The position numbers and the translations under genes were made by a program. The notes under the pieces are model-generated. The model did no database searches, had not been told where the DNA came from, and was given only the letters and a program-made list of their open reading frames with translations. This document shows, in pieces, positions 30,529 through 34,843 of a stretch of DNA of 34,843 bases. Source of the DNA: Streptacidiphilus melanogenes (GTDB lineage Bacteria > Actinomycetota > Actinomycetes > Streptomycetales > Streptomycetaceae); assembly GCF_000787835.1 (NCBI RefSeq), contig NZ_BBPP01000062.1:1-34843 (forward strand), written 5' to 3'. How positions within the stretch are numbered: the stretch's first letter is position 1; every line of letters begins with the position of its first letter.

Positions 30529-31614
30529 ATGAGCCTTCTCGAGGTCTCCGACCTCCATGTCTCCTTCCGCACCACCGACGGCGACGTCCAGGCGGTGCGG
30601 GGGGTCTCCTTCGCACTCGAATCCGGCCGCACCCTGGGCATCGTCGGCGAGTCCGGGTCGGGCAAGAGCGTCTGCACCCAGACGCTGCTCGGTCTGACCA
30701 CGGGCGCACGCGTCCGCGGCACCGCGCGCTTCGAGGGCGAGGACCTGCTCGCCATGAGCGAGGACGAGTTCCGCGCGGTACGCGGCGCGAAGATCGCGGC
30801 GATCTTCCAGGACCCGCTGTCCAGCCTGCACCCGCTGTACAAGGTGGGCTGGCAGATCGTGGAGATGATCCGCGCCCACGAGCCGGTGACCAGGGCGGTC
30901 GCGCGTCGGCGCGCGGTCGACCTGCTCGGCCTGGTCGGCATCCCGCACCCCGCCCAGCGCGTCGACGACTACCCGCACCAGTTCTCCGGCGGCATGCGCC
31001 AGCGCGCGCTGATCGCCATGGCGCTGGCGCTGGAACCGAAGCTGGTGATCGCCGACGAGCCGACCACGGCCCTCGACGCCACCGTGCAGGCCCAGATCCT
31101 GGACCTGCTGCTCCGGTTGCAGCAGGAGAACGGGATGGCGCTGATCATGATCACGCACGATCTCGGCGTCATCGCCGGGCTCGCCGACGAGGTCATGGTG
31201 ATGTACGCGGGCCGTGCCGCCGAGCGCGCGGACCGGCGCGGTCTCTACTATCGCGCCCACCACCCTTACACCAACGGCCTGTTGGAGTCGATCCCGTCCT
31301 CCAGCGCAGCCGGGGCGCGGTTGCGGCCGATCCCCGGCCAGCCGCCGAGCCTGATCCGGCTGCCCTCGGGCTGCGCCTTCCACCCGCGCTGCGCGTTCGC
31401 CATGGACCGCTGCGTCCGCGAGCAGCCCGAACTGGCCTCGGTCGAGGACGGCGTGCGGCATGCCTCCGCCTGCTGGCTGCCGGGCCATCTGCTCGGCACC
31501 ACCGAGGAGATGAAGCGGGCCCGCCAGGACGCGAGCGCCGCGGGGCGCACGGTCGAGCGGGTGCCCGGACAGACCCCCGGCCAGGACCGGGCCGTCGAGG
31601 AAGGCGCGGCATGA
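30529..31614 (+). CDS. Peptide ABC transporter ATP-binding protein (DppD/OppD-type)
   Basis: This 361-residue ATPase powers the importer. Walker A is GESGSGKS (40-47), the Q-loop [10 protein letters not shown] follows, the signature is FSGGMRQRA and Walker B is [12 protein letters not shown] with ITHDLGVI as H-loop. After the ATPase core, the oligopeptide C-terminal domain has Cys residues in [15 protein letters not shown] and ACW, the set that binds an iron-sulfur cluster in studied DppD/OppD proteins; here that is inference. The last ~35 residues are a Glu/Arg/Gln tail. The ATG has GCGAGG 6 bases upstream. The stop overlaps the start of the second ATPase gene as ATGA. Confidence 0.95.
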   Translation: MSLLEVSDLHVSFRTTDGDVQAVRGVSFALESGRTLGIVGESGSGKSVCTQTLLGLTTGARVRGTARFEGEDLLAMSEDEFRAVRGAKIAAIFQDPLSSLHPLYKVGWQIVEMIRAHEPVTRAVARRRAVDLLGLVGIPHPAQRVDDYPHQFSGGMRQRALIAMALALEPKLVIADEPTTALDATVQAQILDLLLRLQQENGMALIMITHDLGVIAGLADEVMVMYAGRAAERADRRGLYYRAHHPYTNGLLESIPSSSAAGARLRPIPGQPPSLIRLPSGCAFHPRCAFAMDRCVREQPELASVEDGVRHASACWLPGHLLGTTEEMKRARQDASAAGRTVERVPGQTPGQDRAVEEGAA

Positions 31615-32702
31615 GCGAGCCCCTGATGACCGAGCCCCCGACGACCGAACCCCCGACCGCCGAGCCCCTGGTCGAGGTCAGGGAGGCGGTCAAGTACTTC
31701 CCGATCAGGCAGGGCATCGTGTTCAAACGCGAGGTCGGCCGGGTCCATGCCGTCGAGGGCGTGTCGCTCACGGTCCGCCGCGGCGAGACGCTGGGCCTGG
31801 TCGGCGAGACCGGGTGCGGCAAGTCGACCCTGGCCCGCTGCATCACCAAGCTGCACCCGCTGACGTCGGGAACACTGCTGTTCGAGGGCCGGGACATCAC
31901 GGGCCTCAGCCGCTCCCAGGTCCGGCCGTTCCGGCGCCGGATGCAGATGATCTTCCAGGACCCGTACGGCTCGCTCAACCCGCGCCGCCGGGTCGGCTCG
32001 ATCATCGGCGACCCGTTCGCCATCCACGGCGAGGGGGCGCGGGACGAGCGCAAGCCCAGGGTGCAGGAGCTGATGGAGCTGGTCGGGCTCAATCCCGAGC
32101 ACTACAACCGGTTCCCGGCCGAGTTCTCCGGCGGCCAGCGCCAGCGCATCGGCGTGGCGCGGGCGCTCGCCCTCAAGCCCAGCCTGATCGTCGCCGACGA
32201 GCCGGTCTCCGCCCTGGACGTGTCGATCCAGGCGCAGATCCTCAACCTGCTGGAGGACCTCCAGCGGGAGTTCGGGCTGACCTACGTGTTCATCAGCCAC
32301 GACCTGTCCGTGGTGAGGCACGTCAGCGACCGCATCGCGGTGATGTACCTGGGGCAGGTCGTCGAGCTGGCGGCGTCCGAGGAACTGCACGGACGGCCGC
32401 GTCACCCCTACACCAACGCCCTGCTCTCGGCGGCCTCGGTCGCCGACCCCGACCAGGCGGCGGCCCGGCAGCGGATCGTGCTCGCGGGCGACGTGCCGTC
32501 CCCCATCGCGCCGCCCACCGGCTGCCGGTTCCACCCGCGCTGCCCGAAGGCGCAGGAGATCTGCGTGCAGCAGACCCCGCCGCTGCTCGCGGCCGCGGGC
32601 GACCCCGACGCGCACCTGACGGCCTGCCACTTCCCGGTGGAGCCGGGCGAGGACCTCACCCGCGTCACCGCGACCATCCCCGAGGAGGAGCGGGCCGAAT
32701 GA
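31611..32702 (+). CDS. Peptide ABC transporter ATP-binding protein (DppF/OppF-type)
   Basis: This 363-residue partner ATPase has Walker [20 protein letters not shown], signature [15 protein letters not shown], Walker [13 protein letters not shown] and ISHDLSVV. The N-terminal 18 residues are a TEPP/TEP repeat, probably unstructured. The oligopeptide domain Cys set is [15 protein letters not shown] and ACHF. The ATG overlaps the stop of the preceding ATPase gene, and its own stop overlaps the first permease start, so expression of the three is coupled and should give fixed stoichiometry. Confidence 0.95.
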   Translation: MSEPLMTEPPTTEPPTAEPLVEVREAVKYFPIRQGIVFKREVGRVHAVEGVSLTVRRGETLGLVGETGCGKSTLARCITKLHPLTSGTLLFEGRDITGLSRSQVRPFRRRMQMIFQDPYGSLNPRRRVGSIIGDPFAIHGEGARDERKPRVQELMELVGLNPEHYNRFPAEFSGGQRQRIGVARALALKPSLIVADEPVSALDVSIQAQILNLLEDLQREFGLTYVFISHDLSVVRHVSDRIAVMYLGQVVELAASEELHGRPRHPYTNALLSAASVADPDQAAARQRIVLAGDVPSPIAPPTGCRFHPRCPKAQEICVQQTPPLLAAAGDPDAHLTACHFPVEPGEDLTRVTATIPEEERAE

Positions 32703-33703
32703 GCGCAGACCCGACCCCCGGCAGCGCCCCCGGGCCCGCCGACAGCACCCCTGACGCCGCCGGTGTCGCCGTCGCCGTGGCACCGGCCCGGCCGCAGCCG
32801 TCCGGAGGCCACGCCATCGAGGGCCGCAGCCCCTGGCAGCTCGCCTGGATCCACCTGCGCAAGGACCGGGCCGCGATGATCTCGCTGGCCTTCATCCTGC
32901 TCCTCGCGCTGCTCTCCGTCTCCGCGCCGCTGCTCGCGCACTGGATCGGCTGGAGCCCCACCGACCAGGACCGCACCCAGGGCCTGACCGTGGACGGGCT
33001 CCCCGTCGGCCCGAGCGGCCGCCACCTGCTCGGCACCGACAACCTCGGCCGCGACATCCTGGTCCGCGTCCTGTACGGCAGCCAGGTCTCGCTGCTGGTC
33101 GGTGTGGTGTCCACGCTGCTGGCGGTGGCCATGGGCGTCCTGGTCGGCCTGGTGGCCGGCTACTTCGGCTCCGCCGTGGACACCGTGCTGTCCCGGGTGA
33201 TGGACCTGGTCCTCTCGTTCCCGTTCCTGCTCTTCGCGATCGCACTGGTGTCGATCTTCGGTTCCAGCCTCGCCATCTCGGTGTTCGTGATCGCCTTCTT
33301 CTCCTGGGCGGCGGTCGGCCGCATCGTCCGCGGGCAGACGCTGTCCATCCGGGAGAAGGAGTACATCGAGGCGGCCCGCTCGCTGGGCGCGGGCGATCTG
33401 CGGATCATGTTCGTGGACGTGCTGCCCAACCTGCTCGCGCCGGTGATCGTCTACACCACGCTGCTGATCCCGATCGCGATCGTCTTCGAGGCCACCCTGT
33501 CCTTCCTCGGGCTCGGCGTCGTCCCTCCCGCGCCGACCTGGGGCAACATGCTGAGCGACTCGCTGGACTTCTACCAGGTCGCCTGGTGGTTCCCGCTCTT
33601 CCCCGGCCTGGCGCTGCTGCTGACGACGCTGGCCTTCAACCTGCTCGGCGACGGGGTGCGCGACGCGCTCGACCCGCGCGCCGAGCGCCTGTTCCAGGAC
33701 TGA
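32699..33703 (+). CDS. Peptide ABC transporter permease (DppC/OppC-type)
   Basis: The 334-residue permease starts with a 45-residue Pro/Ala-rich cytoplasmic segment, then the OppC N-terminal block [39 protein letters not shown] is the family hallmark. The ATPase-contacting EAA loop is [20 protein letters not shown], and the end is [12 protein letters not shown]. About six membrane helices are present. The ATG overlaps the preceding stop (ATGA). In most dpp/opp operons the C permease follows the B permease; here it comes first. Confidence 0.95.
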   Translation: MSADPTPGSAPGPADSTPDAAGVAVAVAPARPQPSGGHAIEGRSPWQLAWIHLRKDRAAMISLAFILLLALLSVSAPLLAHWIGWSPTDQDRTQGLTVDGLPVGPSGRHLLGTDNLGRDILVRVLYGSQVSLLVGVVSTLLAVAMGVLVGLVAGYFGSAVDTVLSRVMDLVLSFPFLLFAIALVSIFGSSLAISVFVIAFFSWAAVGRIVRGQTLSIREKEYIEAARSLGAGDLRIMFVDVLPNLLAPVIVYTTLLIPIAIVFEATLSFLGLGVVPPAPTWGNMLSDSLDFYQVAWWFPLFPGLALLLTTLAFNLLGDGVRDALDPRAERLFQD

Positions 33704-33718
33704 GCGGGAGGCTCGTCG

Positions 33719-34678
33719 ATGTTGCGGTTCCTCGTCCGCCGGGTGCTGTCCGGGGTCCTGGTGCTCTGGCTGATCAGCCTCTTCACCTTCGGGCTCTTCT
33801 ACGTGGCCCCCTCCAACGTGCCGCGGATGATCTGCGGCCGGCTCTGCACCGAGAGCCAGGTCGAGCTGATCACGAAGCAGTTGGGGCTCAACCAGCCGCT
33901 GCCGGTGCAGTACTGGCACTTCCTCGACCGCCTGCTCCACGGCGACCTCGGCTACTCCTACTACAACTCCCAGCCGGTCTCCACACTGATCGGCAACGCG
34001 CTGCCGATCACCGCCTCGCTCGCGGTCGGCGCTGCCGTGCTCTGGCTGGTGGGCGGCGTCGCCATCGGCGTCGTCTCCGCGGTGCGCCCGCGCAGCCTGC
34101 TGGACCGGGCCGGGACGATCTTCGCGCTGATCGGGCTGTCGATGCCGTCGTTCCTGATCGGCATCCTGTTGCTCTACTTCCTCTTCTTCAAGCTCACCAC
34201 GGCGGGACTGGCCTGGTTCCCGCCCTCGGGATACGTGGGACTCACCAGCGACCCGCTCGAGTGGGCCCACCACCTGCTGCTGCCGTGGTTCGCGCTCGCC
34301 TTCATCACCGCGGCCACCTACGTCCGGCTCACCCGCAACCAGATGCTGGAGGTGCTGGGGGAGGACTACATCCGCACCGCCCGCTCCAAGGGCGTCGCCC
34401 GGAGCCGGGTCACCATCCGCCACGCGCTGCGCGCGGCGCTGACGCCGGTCGTCACCCAGTTCGGCATCGACCTCGCCGGACTGCTCGGCGGGGCCATCGT
34501 CACCGAGCGGCTGTTCGGCCTGCCCGGCCTCGGCGAGCTGGCCGTGAGCTCGGTCACCAGACAGGACCAGCCCGTCGTCATCGCCACGGTGCTGCTGGCG
34601 GCGGTCTTCATCGTCGTCGCCAACATCGTCGTGGACCTGCTCTACGCCGTGCTCGACCCACGCGTCCGCCTCGGCTGA
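33719..34678 (+). CDS. Peptide ABC transporter permease (DppB/OppB-type)
   Basis: The 319-residue permease has the DppB start MLRFLVRRVLSGVLVLWLIS, followed by QLGLNQPLPVQYWHFL and GDLGYSYYNSQPV. The EAA loop is EDYIRTARSKGVARSRVTIRHALRAALTP, then GIDLAGLLGGAIVTERLFGLPGLG and a C-terminal LLYAVLDPRVRLG. Six membrane helices are expected. The ATG at 33719 has GGGAGG 8 bases upstream and begins 15 bases after the DppC-type stop. It closes the operon; no further gene is seen in the last 165 bases. Confidence 0.95.
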   Translation: MLRFLVRRVLSGVLVLWLISLFTFGLFYVAPSNVPRMICGRLCTESQVELITKQLGLNQPLPVQYWHFLDRLLHGDLGYSYYNSQPVSTLIGNALPITASLAVGAAVLWLVGGVAIGVVSAVRPRSLLDRAGTIFALIGLSMPSFLIGILLLYFLFFKLTTAGLAWFPPSGYVGLTSDPLEWAHHLLLPWFALAFITAATYVRLTRNQMLEVLGEDYIRTARSKGVARSRVTIRHALRAALTPVVTQFGIDLAGLLGGAIVTERLFGLPGLGELAVSSVTRQDQPVVIATVLLAAVFIVVANIVVDLLYAVLDPRVRLG

Positions 34679-34843
34679 GCGGAGTGGCGGGACGAAGGGC
34701 GGAGGCACACGAACCGGCCCGGCGGGGTGCTACGAATCGGCGCGATCGGTGGCGTCCCGCTGGACCGGGTGGAGCATCGGATAAGGTCGGTACACGCCTA
34801 CCATTGGGCTTATCGCACCGAATCCGCGTCTTCAGTGAGGTCA
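34679..34843. other. Downstream region at window end
   Basis: No gene is visible. GATAAG (34780..34785) and CTTATC (34809..34814) form a weak inverted repeat that may belong to a promoter of a gene beyond the window. Confidence 0.3.

Noticed and set aside
34780-34814. GATAAG...CTTATC inverted repeat as an operator or terminator
   Set aside because: Only 6-bp arms with a 23-base loop near the window edge; chance is a sufficient explanation.

Overview
The window is very GC-rich and has the codon use, GTG/TTG starts and purine-rich ribosome binding sites of a streptomycete-type actinobacterium. The strongest marker is a 137-residue SsgB at 8928..9341, a sporulation cell-division protein confined to morphologically complex actinobacteria. 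The set tRNA cluster / pabB-pabC / ssgB / thrS / pgsA-patA-pimA looks like conserved core chromosome of Streptomycetaceae (Streptomyces, Kitasatospora or Streptacidiphilus). The genus is inference. No phage, IS element or CRISPR array was seen.

Layout. 1..1323 (-): 5' part of a Ser/Thr protein kinase gene cut by the window edge. 1762..1947 (+): a 61-residue single-pass membrane protein. 2102..2577 (-): a tRNA operon Gly(GCC)-Cys(GCA)-Val(GAC)x3 with a clear promoter and an 18-bp terminator stem. 2772..5845 (+): PabB-type aminodeoxychorismate synthase, a fold-IV aminotransferase (probable aminodeoxychorismate lyase), and a tandem GNAT acetyltransferase. 5866..9341 (mostly -): DsbA-like oxidoreductase, a small membrane protein (+), LtrA family membrane protein coupled to a CGNR zinc-finger protein, then ssgB. 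9629..10385: two tRNA-Val(CAC) genes flanking an isochorismatase-fold protein that lacks the catalytic Cys. 10432..13318: a DEDDh exonuclease (-) divergent from a DUF4365 protein and a 426-residue unknown (+).

13594..16215 (+): thrS and a HIT-family protein. 16233..18914 (-): a three-gene membrane module (544-residue unknown, DUF6412-like protein, YidC/Oxa1 paralogue). 19037..19968: a DCC-family thiol protein convergent with a histidine phosphatase. 20203..22353 (-): EF-G-like GTPase, divergent from the phosphatidylinositol mannoside genes pgsA-patA-pimA (22611..25380, +), whose frames overlap by 3-4 bases. 25394..28285: a DUF2332 protein (-) divergent from a helix-turn-helix/citrate-synthase fusion across an unusually AT-rich operator-like spacer, then a LemA-like membrane-anchored protein. 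28528..34678 (+): a complete peptide ABC importer in the order binding protein, two ATPases, two permeases.

Themes. Folate precursor (pABA) synthesis, PIM/phospholipid envelope synthesis, translation (tRNAs, ThrRS, EF-G paralogue) and sporulation division sit side by side. Regulatory signals read directly from the sequence include three GTCACA direct repeats at exact 9-bp period upstream of ssgB (MtrA-like), a near-perfect Crp-type palindrome between the EF-G paralogue and pgsA, and paired 10-bp repeats plus a palindrome in the AT-rich spacer before the citrate-synthase fusion. Nothing here is proven to be a new system. The best candidates for new biology are the YidC-containing membrane module, the HTH-citrate synthase regulator, the Cys-less isochorismatase between tRNA genes, and the DUF4365/unknown pair.
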